A DNA stretch of 64,000 bases from positions 868,001-932,000 of the forward strand of contig NW_020194626.1 of the NCBI RefSeq assembly GCF_002865645.1. The letters are read 5' to 3'. Both the position numbers and the translations under genes were made by a program. Source of the stretch: Hyaloscypha bicolor E. Lineage: Eukaryota > Ascomycota > Leotiomycetes > Helotiales > Hyaloscyphaceae. Positions 1 through 10,932 of the stretch are shown here, piece after piece (the stretch's first letter is position 1; each line of letters begins with the position of its first letter). The notes under the pieces were generated by a model. That model worked only from the letters and a program-made list of their open reading frames with translations, had not been told where the DNA came from and made no database searches.

Positions 1-1
1 A

Positions 2-2197
2 ATGGGTCGTTTCAAGATTAATATTATGTGCTATCAAGCCCATATTCTTTGTTTAATTGAGCAGCAGCTGTCACATGAGACTATTGTGGAGAGGTTAAAG
101 CATGACTTTGACGTTGATATTTCCCTGAGAACGCTACGCAGTAGGCTTTCCGAATGGAAAACGCCCTCTAAACGTTCGATATTTGATCCTTCGCCGCAGG
201 TGAAGGGTCTTATCGCCTGGTTCTTTTGTGATATCCATACGACTAATGCCAATATACTTACCAACCTCCGGAGCTTAGGATATGACATTCCTAATCTACG
301 ACTATTACAACAAGCTCGCCGGGCTATGGGCCTTCGACGTCGAATGCTTAATTCGCAAGTTGAGCTAGAAAAGGAGCAACTTCGCCATATCCTCAAGCAA
401 CACACAGTGGATAAAGGCCCACAAGGCAATACTAGAAGTTATGGCTGCCGGCTTCTATATACTTATCTCAACTCCCTAGGGGATGGCCAGAAGTTTTCTA
501 GGAATAGAATAGCTTCTGTAATGCAGGAAATTGATCCAGAAAGTATATAACGTCGCTCGGAAGAGATGAAGGCAGCTAGGGGGGAATATAATATTTATGG
601 GCCGAACTTTGTTTGGTCTATCGATGGCTATTGCAAGGTAAGTGCAGCATATACTTAACTTCAAAAATCATTATCTCAATAACTACTAATCCGTTTACTT
701 AGCTACGATTTTGTGGGATTGAGATATATGCTGGTATTGATGCCTACTCACGGTTCGTACCTTGGATTTATATTGGAATCTCAAATGGTTGTGCTGTAAG
801 TAGTAGTATTTCCTAATTCGGTATGAATACATTCCCTTGAAAATGCCAAAATTCACTTAGTCGTGATTCCGGCTATGTAATTCTGTAGTATTATAGAGAA
901 CTAGTTGTTTGAAAAACCCTTAATTTAGGCGATAAACCCCCTGAATCTTTACACCACATTCTCCTTTAGGCTGATTAATATTATACTGATATACACTTAC
1001 TTATACCACTTTCCAGGTTGCTATCCTAGTGCAATACCTTGACTTGGTAGACGAAATGGAGGTTATTCCGCTCCATATTCGATTGGATAGAGGATGCGAA
1101 ACACCCATAGTTGCTAATGCCCATTATATCCTCCATAAAGCGACGTGCCAAACAAGGGGTATTGATCCATATTAGTTCTCAGATCTCTATTGGTTCGGGA
1201 CTAGTATAGCTAATTAACGAATTGAGGCATGGTGGGGGCAAGTTGCGAAGGTAATTTATCTATACTAATCCCATATAGACTTATTTAATTAGCTAATATT
1301 ATACAGGGCATGCTAAATAAATAAAAGATATTTTTCAAGTAACTACGCTCTCAAAGGCTTTACTCCCGCAAACTTCTCCCTGACTATATCGCTATGCTTT
1401 TCGTCTATTTACCTATTATACGGGAGCAAACTGAGGAGTTCGTCCGGGTTTGGAATATCCATTTAATTAGGAAATAGCCTAATCGTTCACATATCGTCCC
1501 TGGTCAACCATTCCAGAACTACATGTTTTCAGAGCAGATAGGGGTCAGGGACTACGGGATTCCTATTAATATCGATAAACTGAACGAGCTACGTGAAGGA
1601 TATGCTAGCTATAATAAAGACGCATATTTACCGGAGGTTACACTTGAGTGGTATGAGCAAGAGCTTAAGAATGCCGGCTTTATACTCCCAATTACGGAGT
1701 CTACACGTGACTCGAATAGGGATCTGAACCACCTAAGTACGTATATATATCTAAGGGAGTCGATTAGCGACCACCTAATTAATACGAAGAATACTCGTCC
1801 AAAGCTAGGGCTTTTATTAATACCTAAGGGTGTATATGATTGGAATCCATTACCAGAGGTAGCTGTGGGACTAGAAGAGGCAAGGCTAAAGGATTATAAT
1901 GATCAAGATGGCATTTAGTTCATTAATGAAGGGAGAGACGCTAGCTATAGAGATGAAGATCTCACCTATATTGGCTCTGATGACGAAGCGGAGGTTGAAG
2001 ATAATGCGGAGGATACTAGATTTACTATAGATGGTATTACTTTTGATAGGGCAAATGGCAATTGGGTCATAAATGGTCAAGAGTATAGACAGTTTATGGA
2101 TAATGGATACGTATCTGAGCCTGAAGCGGAGGAGGAGGATAATCTAGAAATTCCTCCTGTAAATATTAGTCGGTTTACCCGGCCTCAGAGAGGCTGA
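2..2197 (+). pseudogene. Gene A: integrase-core (DDE) transposase, broken
   Basis: The N-terminal part (2-547) has a helix-turn-helix-like region. The next part runs into an integrase core similar to the stand-alone integrase-domain proteins found in fungi and fish. Visible catalytic signatures are SIDGY (Asp near 623), GIDAYSR (near 733-750), LDRGCET (Asp near 1086) and RIEAWWGQ (Glu near 1224). The last two acidic residues are about 46 codons apart. Introns fit at 638-702 and 796-1016. In-frame stops lie at 548-550, 1173-1175, 1215-1217 and 1916-1918, all TAA or TAG and each one C-to-T step from a glutamine codon. The last ends a 131-residue open stretch that resumes until TGA at 2195. The C-terminal part is acidic. 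The true start may be left of the window. Integrase-type transposase is well supported; the exact family is inference. Confidence 0.75.
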
Positions 2198-2961
2198 ATA
2201 GGGACATATTAATATATATCCTAAAGAAAGAACTAGCTAAAAACATTAATTTTTGGTAAAGCAATTAATTACAGAAGCTAATAGTAGTCTGCTTAATTAG
2301 TTAAATTCACATAGTTACAGGTGGTTTAATGTCAAAAGGTCACATGATTCACCTCGTCAGAAAATCGACCCTTGCCCCTTTATTTTCCACACCCCCTATA
2401 ATTATTTTATTAACTTGTTATTTTAGTAGTAAGGAGTCCATAGTATAGATCAAATTCTCCGTTAATACTAGCTCTATTGAATTAATAGTTCTTGAGAACT
2501 TTTGAAGTGATTACAAGACATATTTGGTGAAAATGTCTCTTTTTATATGGAATTTAGTTTCCCCCCCTTAATTTCTATAGCCCCTTACTTAATATTCTAT
2601 AGCCCCTAGCATAGGAAACCATAGTTTATATAGGAATAATGCTAGGGATAAATAAAATATGTCCGAATTTAACTTGTGCTAAGGGGCATCCCTTGTAGTC
2701 CTTCCATTTACCCCTTTTTATATATTAGTAATACGCTACTATTAATAACCTCCAAAATAAGTCTCTAATACATAAATTCCCTAGGGAAAAAGTTGTAGGG
2801 GCATGGGCTAAAGGGTTAAAATAATATTAATATATTATAGTTCTATCCTGCTGCTTGACTTCACACCACCATTCACTAAACTATAGATTTATTAGCTATA
2901 CCCTCCTTCTGATATTTAATTATAAATCAGATCCTTATTATATTATCCCCAAACGTTTTTA
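2198..2961. other. AT-rich spacer between transposon genes A and B
   Basis: There is no open frame of note. The stretch is rich in A and T with several poly-pyrimidine runs. It lies between the stop of gene A and the start of gene B, so it probably held the 3' end of A and the promoter of B. Its counterpart in the right copy is about 62300-63060. Confidence 0.6.
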
Positions 2962-4706
2962 ATGGATAATCTCAATCTATGGAACTCTTGTTTTGTACGG
3001 GAGGCACCACACCCCCCCTCTATGGTAAAGTGTCCACTATGTGGTGCGATTAACCCAGCTGCTTCTCCTCCTGCTCCTATTACTCCTACTTTAGCTATAC
3101 CGACTATTGCATTAGATGGTATACCATTTTCTAGTCAAACTCAACTTCAGAATACTGCCGCCCAGCTATTAAGAGACCAAGGGGTCAATATCTCAGCTGA
3201 TTCCTATCCTTTTTACCACCCCCCGGGCATGGATCTCTCAGAGGAGGTCCTTGAATCAGAAGCACGTGAGAGGAGACAGCAGGCTAAGCTCGAGCGTTTA
3301 GAGCGATTACGTGGTAATTTCCATTAGGAAGCTCAGGGCGAAAGTGCGTATCCATCTGTTTAACTCCTATATTAATACTAATTTTATTAGGTTCAGCCCT
3401 TAAAAGGGGTAAAGCCCTTGGTTCCCTTACTCTCGGCCAGGGGGCACGTGTAAGGGCTTTTAGTAAGGGTAAATCGCCGATCCCTCCTGCTCCTATTATC
3501 GAAAAACGATATAAGGTCCTTATTTCTATTATACTACGTATATATGAAATAGAAGAACTAGAGAGTAGCTTTACTGGGAGGAGTATACCTGTTTTAACCA
3601 CAAAGAAGTTCCTTAGCTTAGAAGAGTATTGGGAGGCTCAAAATATTCAAATTGAGCTATAGATAGTAGAATAGTTTAATACGTACGTAAAGCTTATTTA
3701 TAGAAATACATACCTCTTTGCTAATATGGTACTTTATTATAGTCAAGAACTGTTATATAAGGAGTTCGCTATGTATTTAGCCAAGGCTTTTTTATTGTCA
3801 ATTCCGTTACTTGAAGACTGGGAGCTTAATTAATGGATCACGATCTTGGAACGCGCAAATGGGGTGTCTTTTGCTACTAAAGTAAGCTATTGTTTATTAG
3901 TATCCTAATATAATTAGTACTAATATAATCAGGTATGGCCAAAGGACAAAAACAAGAGGATCGACCATGTGACTAATCTGATATATGGAGCTGAAAATAC
4001 TATTGACGGCTTATTATCCCACTTCAGCCAATCAAATAAGAGAACGCCAAAGCATATTTATCTTGTATTTGATCAAGATATTAATAAAATTCAGGCAAGA
4101 GACAACGAGATTCAGGATAAGCGTGAAAGAAGGGATAGAGAGATGCCTTACCTCCTAGATTTTAGCCCCCCATTAGGAGACTCTCCCGATACCACCCCTA
4201 ACGTAGTATCTACATCTACAGTTACATCTACGGCATCTTCTTTACCTGCTTCGACTCCTAATTAACAGATCGAAGCTATATGGGAGAAGATTGCTCCTTC
4301 AAAGAATTGGTCAGGTAACGACCTGAATTCTGACGATTTTAATTCAGACGACGATATGCCTACGCTAGAAGCTAGAATTACGGTTTCTCCTGCTCCTGCT
4401 CCTACTCCTGATCCTACTCCTGCTCCTGCTCCTGCTCCTGCTTCTATACCTAGTAAGTTAATAGATTTAAATATACTAGTAGATCTGACGTTTTTACTAG
4501 CGTTCGCTCCCGCTCCCGCTCCACCCACTCAACGTCCTCTAAAGTCTATATTAAAGAGGAAGCGGGAGGTGATTATATCAAGCGATGACGACGATAATTC
4601 AGATCTTGACGATGGAGAGAAGGAATTACCAGGGGATGGTAATTATAGGCCGGGGAATAGGCGTAGGGATAATCGGGGGCAGTTCAAAAAAGCGAGAATA
4701 GAGTAA
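2962..4706 (+). pseudogene. Gene B: unrecognised partner gene of the transposon, broken
   Basis: No family was recognised. Exon 1 (2962-3313) encodes a short Cys motif (CPLCGA), a Pro/Ala-rich stretch and a charged helix. Introns fit well at 3314-3390 (branch-like TACTAAT) and 3882-3932, joining in frame. The middle part is a helix-rich domain of about 150 residues with aromatic and Leu residues. The tail has a Pro-Ala repeat (about 4390-4445), an acidic Ser/Asp patch, and a basic end that could be a nuclear signal. In-frame stops near 3661, 3676, 3832 and 4263 are TAG or TAA. The gene is kept in the same position in the right copy, so it belongs to the element. A DNA-binding or accessory transposition role is only a guess. 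Confidence 0.65.
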
Positions 4707-4850
4707 TACTACTGGATACATTTGACTATGATGCATGGGAGTTGCGTCTTTGGCCATAATTAGGTGTGTTTTCCATATAAAATGTGGCCATTAAATAAAT
4801 CGCGATTCATCGTAATTTTGATTTTGCGAAAAAAATTATAGTTGCAGCAT

Positions 4851-4870
4851 CGTCGCTAAATCAGCCCGTA
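4851..4870 (+). repeat. Terminal sequence of the transposon (left copy, inner end)
   Basis: CGTCGCTAAATCAGCCCGTA is the last sequence shared with the other copy, where it occurs as the reverse complement at 54259-54278. Outside this point the two flanks are unrelated (CCAAGCC here; GCAGCGAC there after reverse complement). It is therefore the likely element terminus. The opposite end is not visible, so terminal inverted repeats cannot be confirmed. Confidence 0.7.
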
Positions 4871-5021
4871 CCAAGCCTCTCGCCGCAAATACGACGACCT
4901 CCATAAACAGCAACTCACAAGCACGACAACCACAATGCGCCGATAACATCAACCACTCCTCAACGCATTGATTCGACTAGCACTCTTGATATTCTAGAAC
5001 TCCTATTCTTCAACATCCATC

Positions 5022-5486
5022 ATGGGAAATATCTGTGGAAAATCCGAGCCCGACCACTTCGCTCAGCCTGGCCGTACGCTCTCCTCCGCTCCTCCGCCCA
5101 GCAATACCAAGACGTCCGCTGTTCCTAAGAAGGTTGGCGGGCCTCCAAGGACGCTGGGGTCGAGTTCATCCGCTGCAAACGCCGGAGGCAGCGAGCAACA
5201 GGAGGATGCGCGGAGGAAGGCGGCTGAAGCTGCTGAGGTGAGTCGAAGATCCACCCGAACCAGCAACTCAATACCAGATGCTGTTGCTTTTATATAACGA
5301 GGGCAAGGGCTGATTCTTTGGCTCTAGGCAAGAGCGAATTCGGCGAACAAACCAAAGGGGAAGCTGGGCAGTCAGTTGCAGGAGCAGAAGAAACAGACAA
5401 GGACGGACACATTGGACACTGCAAGTAGAGAGGAGCGGAGGTTGAGGGAGGCGGATGCTGTGGCGGAAGCAAGAGCGCATAATTGA
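5022..5486 (+). CDS. SVIP-like small p97/Cdc48-interacting protein
   Basis: A 124-residue protein from two exons (5022-5237, 5328-5486; intron 5238-5327 starting GTGAGT). The start MGNICGK fits an N-myristoylation (Gly2) and palmitoylation (Cys5) signal, so membrane anchoring is likely. The spliced product contains RRKAAEAAEAR, an exact match to the VCP-interacting motif R-x5-A-A-x2-R known from mammalian SVIP, and the intron falls inside the motif. The rest is a Ser/Pro-rich linker and a charged helical C-terminus. Together the anchor and the VIM suggest a membrane-tethered regulator of Cdc48/p97 in ER-associated degradation. Membership is inferred from architecture, since SVIP proteins are short and diverge fast. 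It converges with PRP5 and starts 152 bases from the transposon end. Confidence 0.7.
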
Positions 5487-5644
5487 GAGGGTTTGTTTGG
5501 GGAGACGGACGATAGAGAGACCAATTGGTCTCCACGCAGAAGCATTGTGTTTGGCGTACCTGGGATCACGATCAATGAAAGAGCATGACTAAGTGTTGAA
5601 TTGCATAACTTAAGAGTCGGGCTCCGAGTATACAAGATTTATTT

Positions 5645-8600
5645 CTAAACAACGTTGTATCTGCCACTGGCTGGTGCCCTGCCTTCGGCATCTGCTGCAG
5701 CCATGGTGCCTTCCTTCAACAATCTCATCAATTCTCTCATTGCATTGGTTACCACTACTTCCGTGTCGCCCTCCACAAGAATATACAGCTTCGGATCGCC
5801 GCCCGGTTGGACATCTTTGCCCGTCGGATAGAAACTTCCTTTCGTAGTGATTGATGTACCAGTTGCTTCGAGGATCTTCGCAACATTGGTTCTGTTCGTG
5901 ACAGCCCACCTAGCCTTCTGAGGAAAGTCGTTGATTTCCAGAGTTGCGTGGAAAGCTCCTGCATCAGGGCCTTTATTATCAATTGGAACCCCTGACCGAA
6001 GTTGGCCAGTCTTATTGAGTCGAGCATTGATGGCATCAATTGCAGAGGTGACCTTGTCCAAAGGATTCTTCGATCCGCCTGCAGACGATGAAGTAGCCGG
6101 TTCAGTTCTGTGTACCGTAATCTTGCCGTCCAGGTCGATACCCTTTGGAACACCAAACAGCTGCGGCGTAGATACTGCGGGCTGCACAGCTGACGCAGCC
6201 TTAAGAACAACATCTTCATCACTGCCTTTCTCGTCCTTGTCTTCATCCTCATCTCCGTCTGTCTTATGTGTCTTCCTCTCGCGATTCCTCGCTGCCTCAC
6301 GCTCTGCATCAAGGCCTATGTACAATTAGCACTTGAATATCCTAAATTCGATCGATAGAACATATGAGATGGTTGCTTACGTTCCAGGCCTTTACCCCCA
6401 AATCCTGAGCTGTCTTTCGATTTGCCAGTCTTTACCTTGTCCCTGAACGACTTCCTCATCTCATCAAGCCGTTCCGGGACAGGTTGGCCAGATTGCTCGA
6501 GCGCTTTGGCGATGCCAACGGAATATTGCTCTTGGTCTTCTGTCACAAAAGTAACTGCTGTCCCGGTGTTTCCAGCTCGCCCTGTTCGACCAGCTCTGTG
6601 GACGTAGTCCTCTAGATGGTTAGGAGCATCAAAATTAACGACCAGTTTCAATTGTTTCACGTCCAATCCACGAGCTGCCACAGAAGTAGCAATCATAATT
6701 GGAACGATGCCTGCTTTGAAGTCGTCAATCGTTGAGTCTCGATCGATTTGGTCCTTTCCTCCATGGATGGACATGCAGGGGTAGCCTTTCCTCATCAGGT
6801 CTTTCAAAAGATCGTCTGCTTTCTCCTGTCTGTCAACGAAGATAAGGGTGCGAGCGTCTTCGTCTTTGTCATACAGTTCTCCAAGAAGTTCCAATAATCG
6901 ATGGAACTTCTCCTTCTCCTCTCGAACCTCAACAATCTGGGTGATTTCTGGAGCAACAACACTTCTCCCACCCACTGTTATTTCTATTGGAGATTGGAGT
7001 GTCTTCTTCGCTAATGCGTCCATGATACGAGGCATGGTAGCCGAGAAAAGGATTGTTTGCCGATTTGGCCGAATATTGGCGAATATCTTCATGACTTGAG
7101 GTTCGAAGCCCATATCAAACATGCGATCTGCTTCATCCAAGACCACATAGGTCACTCGGCGGAGGTTTGTCACTCGACCTGAGTTCGCGGCCAGGAGATC
7201 AATCATGCGGCCTGGAGTACAAACGATAACCTCGGCTCCTCTTTTCAGATCTGCAATTTGATCCTTGATGGGTGCTCCTCCATAAGCACAAACGGCTCGG
7301 AGGCCCATAGCCTTCAAGAATGGTTTGCATTCCTTGTGGATTTGGGTAGCAAGTTCCCGTGTTGGAGTCATGATCAGTCCCATGGGACCATCCGATCCTT
7401 CTAGAGGCCGCTGGTCTCGAATATGCCGGAACATCGGTAGTAGGAAGGCGATTGTCTTACCGGAGCCAGTCTTGGCTACACCAATAACATCTCTCCCCGA
7501 CATTATGGCCGGGATTGCCTGCATCTGAATTGCAGTCGGTCTTTCATAGCCCAATTTACCAATTACTTCCAATGACTGAACGTTAAGCCCACACTGCGAC
7601 CATTTTTGGACAGGCTTTGGTACATCTTTGCCAGCGACTTTGATGCCATCAAGTTCAAGACGTAGATCCGCAAGTTCGGCCTCAGTCATATTTGACAATT
7701 CTGCAGGCTCGGTGTAAAAGCTCTTTCGGAAGGGTTCAAGCGCCATTTTTGAATAATCGATCGTTGGTAGATCCTTCTTCTTCCGAGCTTTGCTCGCCAT
7801 TGCAAGAATGTCGTCAGGGTCAGCGTCCATCGTCTTTAGGTCCACTTCATCGTCTCCAAATAACGGTTCCGGTTCCTGTTGGGGCGCTTTGCTCTGACTC
7901 TTCTTGAAAGTTCCGCTGAATTTGGGGGCTCCGAAAGGGTCTCCCATTTCTTCCATAAAAGCATCCAGGGGGTCGATATCTTCATCTTCTTCCATAGGGT
8001 TTGTTTCGAAAGATATGCCTGGAGCTTCTTCCATTTTGATATCGCCTTGAGTGGGTTCAAGGAAAACACTGCCAGGATCTGGTTCCTTGCTCCCCAGATT
8101 TTGTTCCTGAAAGATCTCCTCGCGCCGCTCTGCGGCAGCTTTCGCCGCAGCAGCTACCTCCTCTTCGGTTCCCACATTGCCCATGTCGATGTCATCGTCA
8201 TCCTCTTCCTCAGCACCGTTAGCGAGCGCAGTATCCTCATCTTCAGTGTTTGGCAATGGTGGGGTTGGTAGCTTCTCTAACTTCTTTCTCGACCCTTCAT
8301 CATCACCAAAGTCTAGAGCTCGTTTCGAGGGGACCTTTTCGTTATCGTTAGATTTCGCACCAAGTCCAAAAGCACTCAAATTTCCTCTAGCTTTAGGTAA
8401 CGCAGATACTATCGAGCGTATGTTAGCGGAGGCAAGGTATGTAGGTTGACTGACTGAAAACCTACCATTGGATGTGCTGCTGAAAGCTGTTGGCTTCTTG
8501 TCAGCTTGTAACCCTTTGACCGAAGATGGTAAGGTAGCGGACGCTTTTGTTAACTCTTTCAGTGGTAGATCCTTGCCCAGAGTACTCGTAGCAGTGGAGT

Positions 8601-9466
8601 TTGCAGCAGCTTTCTTCGCTATGGCTTTCGGGTCGAATTTGCCGGCGTAAGGTGCTGGAGACGCAACGCTATTCGGAGTACTTGGAGATGCTGGTGATCC
8701 TCGAGAAGGCGATGCGTTGACTTTCTCATCTAAATCATCTAGAAGCTTTCGCGTCCCACCGGCAGCAAGGTCTTTCTCCTTACGCTCCTTGTCTTCGGCC
8801 ATTTTCTTCTTCCATGCCTCCAACTTTGCTAGGCGCTCGGCCTTCTTATCTGCTTCGGTCTCTGCAGGTGGGGTAGGTGGTTTTGCTGCCTGCAAAAAAG
8901 GTATTAGCCATTATGTTACTGTAAGAGGGAAGGTATAAACTGACTTCTGCGGTTTTGACACTTTCGGGTCTACCTGGAGGTTTTCCAAGATTACCATCAC
9001 CTCTGCTACGAGGCCATGAGTCAGTAGAGTCCTCGCGGCGCCTTCGAGCCCTGTCATAAGAATCGTCTCGCCTGTCACGATAGTCCCTATCTCGACTTCT
9101 CCGCCTTCGCCTCTCCGGAGAACGCTCTCTCTCAACATATCGGTCTCTTCGGTCTCTTGACCGTTCTCGTCGGCTGGACCTATGGAAGTCGTCTTCTCGG
9201 CGGTCTATCGAACGGTCCCTACGGCGGTGCATGTCTCGGTCGCGGTGGCGACGCTGGTATCGCGAAGAGTCAGTATGCGTTGAGGATGACTTGTGGAGAA
9301 GGACAGGACAAACATCCGCGCTCCGAGAGCGACTTCGCCGGCGCGGTAATCGCGCGTCATCCCTCCTATCTCTGTCCCTCCTGACATCATCGTCCCTCTT
9401 GCTTCGTTTCGAAGAGTGTTGGCTTCCTGCTGGCGATGGTGAGCGAGAGTCCCTGTGCCGAGCCAT
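5645..9466 (-). CDS. PRP5: Pre-mRNA-processing DEAD-box ATP-dependent RNA helicase Prp5
   Basis: Prp5/DDX46 remodels U2 snRNP for branch-site recognition during spliceosome assembly. The N-terminus (9466-8945) is an Arg/Ser/Asp-rich RS-like domain. The centre is acidic and the helicase core shows [27 protein letters not shown] and [10 protein letters not shown]. The C-terminus has the conserved Prp5/DDX46 tail ending near GRYNVV. Clear introns are 8890-8944 (GTCAGT donor) and 6316-6380 (GTAAGC). Two further intron-like stretches, 9254-9313 (60 bases, TACTGAC branch) and 8409-8465 (57 bases), are multiples of three without stops, so the product is 1194 or 1233 residues depending on splicing. 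It is convergent with the SVIP-like gene and divergent from the HMG gene, with 413 bases between starts. Confidence 0.93.
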
Positions 9467-9879
9467 GGTTTGCCTCAGTCAATGGCAGAAATACTTTCTG
9501 GCAGGGTTCAGAGGCTGAGCTCCGTATCTCTGGTCTTTCCCCGATACCTGGGCGGTTGCGAGCAGAATCCCGAGTCTGCGGGGGTCCAGCGATGTAAGGC
9601 TGAAGGGTTGTTAGAGGTGTCGCCTGCCGTTTTAACGTGCAGGACTCACAAAATTATCCGTGGTCGCTACCGTCCGCCGTAGGAGCTATTGCATAAGGCA
9701 GGCTCTTAGCGTGATTTCCACAGCTCGCGTGTCGGAAAGGAAGGGGCTAGGAACAACCTCAGGAACGCGAATCCAAGCTTCCTTCTTGCGCCGTCCAACG
9801 TCACCCTCATTCCTCTCTCAATTGAGTCATCTCGTAAACCGCCAATAGAGGTACCGCCTGTGCGACCTCGGACATCATC

Positions 9880-10932
9880 ATGCTGTCCACCATCGGACGA
9901 GCTGCCGTCAGGCGAGTGGTTGCTCCTGGTCCTCAATCAACAAACAGCGCTTTTCGAAGCATTTGGCATCTTCAAAATGTTGGCACCTTCCACAACCCAA
10001 AGATCAGCTCAACTCTTCGGAAGCCCTCTTTCTCTCCAGGGCGAACCTACGCAACAACTACCAAAGTTGCTCCCAAGTCCAAGACAACCACCAAAACAGC
10101 GAAACCAAAGAAGAAGCCAGTTGCGAAGAAGGCCGTGAAGAAGGCAGTGAAGAAGGTCGCGAAGAAGAAGAAGGTCGTGAAAAAGCTCAAGCCCAAACTT
10201 AGGGGTCGACCTGCTAAGAAGAAGATCTTGACGGAAGAAGAGGCAAAGAAGGTAGCCGTGAAGGATCTAAAAGCCAAGGCGCTCATTCTGCCCAAGAAAC
10301 TGCCTCACACCGCCTGGACTGTACTCGCCTCAGAAATGTCGAAGGCAAACCCAACGAACCCGAGAGTGGCTTCTGGAATGGTCGAAGCTTCTGCGAAGTA
10401 TAAAAGCCTCAGTCCTGCGGAATTGGAGGTAATAGATCCGCTCTGATACTAATCAAGTTAACTAACAAATGACAGCACTATAACCACACCGCCAACCTAA
10501 ACAAAGCTGCAAATGAAACCACGTACAAACAATGGGTTGAATCTCACACACCAGAGCAAATCCGTGTTGCAAACCTCGCTCGTGCGCAGTTGAGGACCAA
10601 GGATCCTCTTCACACGTGGAGAGCAATTCATGATGACAGAATCCCAAAGCGTCCATCAAACCCTATGTTCTTGTTTTACAAGGAGAGGTATGCTTCGGGT
10701 GACTTAAAGGGAATTGCTTTAGGAGATAACGCACGTCTTTTGGCAAAAGAATGGGCTGCACTCGCACCAAGTGACAAAAAGGTAAGTAACCCAACCTCGG
10801 TTTACAATATGGTATTGATATTTTCAGACCTACGAGAACCAGGCGACTACAGACAGGCAACGATATGCCCAAGAATACAAGACCATCTTCCATCGCGACC
10901 CCAAATTCGTCGCCAAAGAGAAGGCTGCATAG
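9880..10932 (+). CDS. Mitochondrial HMG-box DNA-binding protein (Abf2/mtHMG-like)
   Basis: Three exons (9880-10428, 10476-10781, 10828-10932) join in frame into 319 residues. The first 60 residues are Arg/Ser-rich with few acids and end in RTYATT, a good mitochondrial presequence and cleavage region. A long Lys/Ala-rich segment follows (about residues 65-115), then two HMG-like helices-and-Trp regions. One surrounds AWTVLASE...SPAELE and continues across the intron. The second surrounds KRPSNPMFLFYKERY and EWAALAPSDKKTYENQA, the typical HMG-box pattern. Such proteins package mitochondrial DNA into nucleoids. The order presequence, basic linker, HMG boxes fits fungal mitochondrial HMG proteins better than nuclear Nhp6, which is much shorter. 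It is head-to-head with PRP5. Confidence 0.85.

Larger units (their letters stand above)
1..4870 (+). mobile_element. Left copy of a two-gene DDE-integrase DNA transposon, 5' end outside the window
   Basis: This repeat unit contains a transposase-like gene A (to 2197), an AT-rich spacer and a second gene B (2962-4706), followed by about 160 bases of terminal sequence. Its right edge is set at 4870 because bases 4851-4870 are identical to the reverse complement of 54259-54278 in the second copy, and the flanks differ immediately beyond. Both genes carry in-frame TAA and TAG codons that are explained by single C-to-T changes. The copy is therefore probably dead, but far less decayed than its partner. 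The left end and target-site duplication are outside the window. The superfamily name is not certain. Confidence 0.8.

Noticed and set aside
5755..6329. Long frames on both strands over the PRP5 C-terminus
   Set aside because: They are shadows of the PRP5 coding frame, which carries the family motifs.
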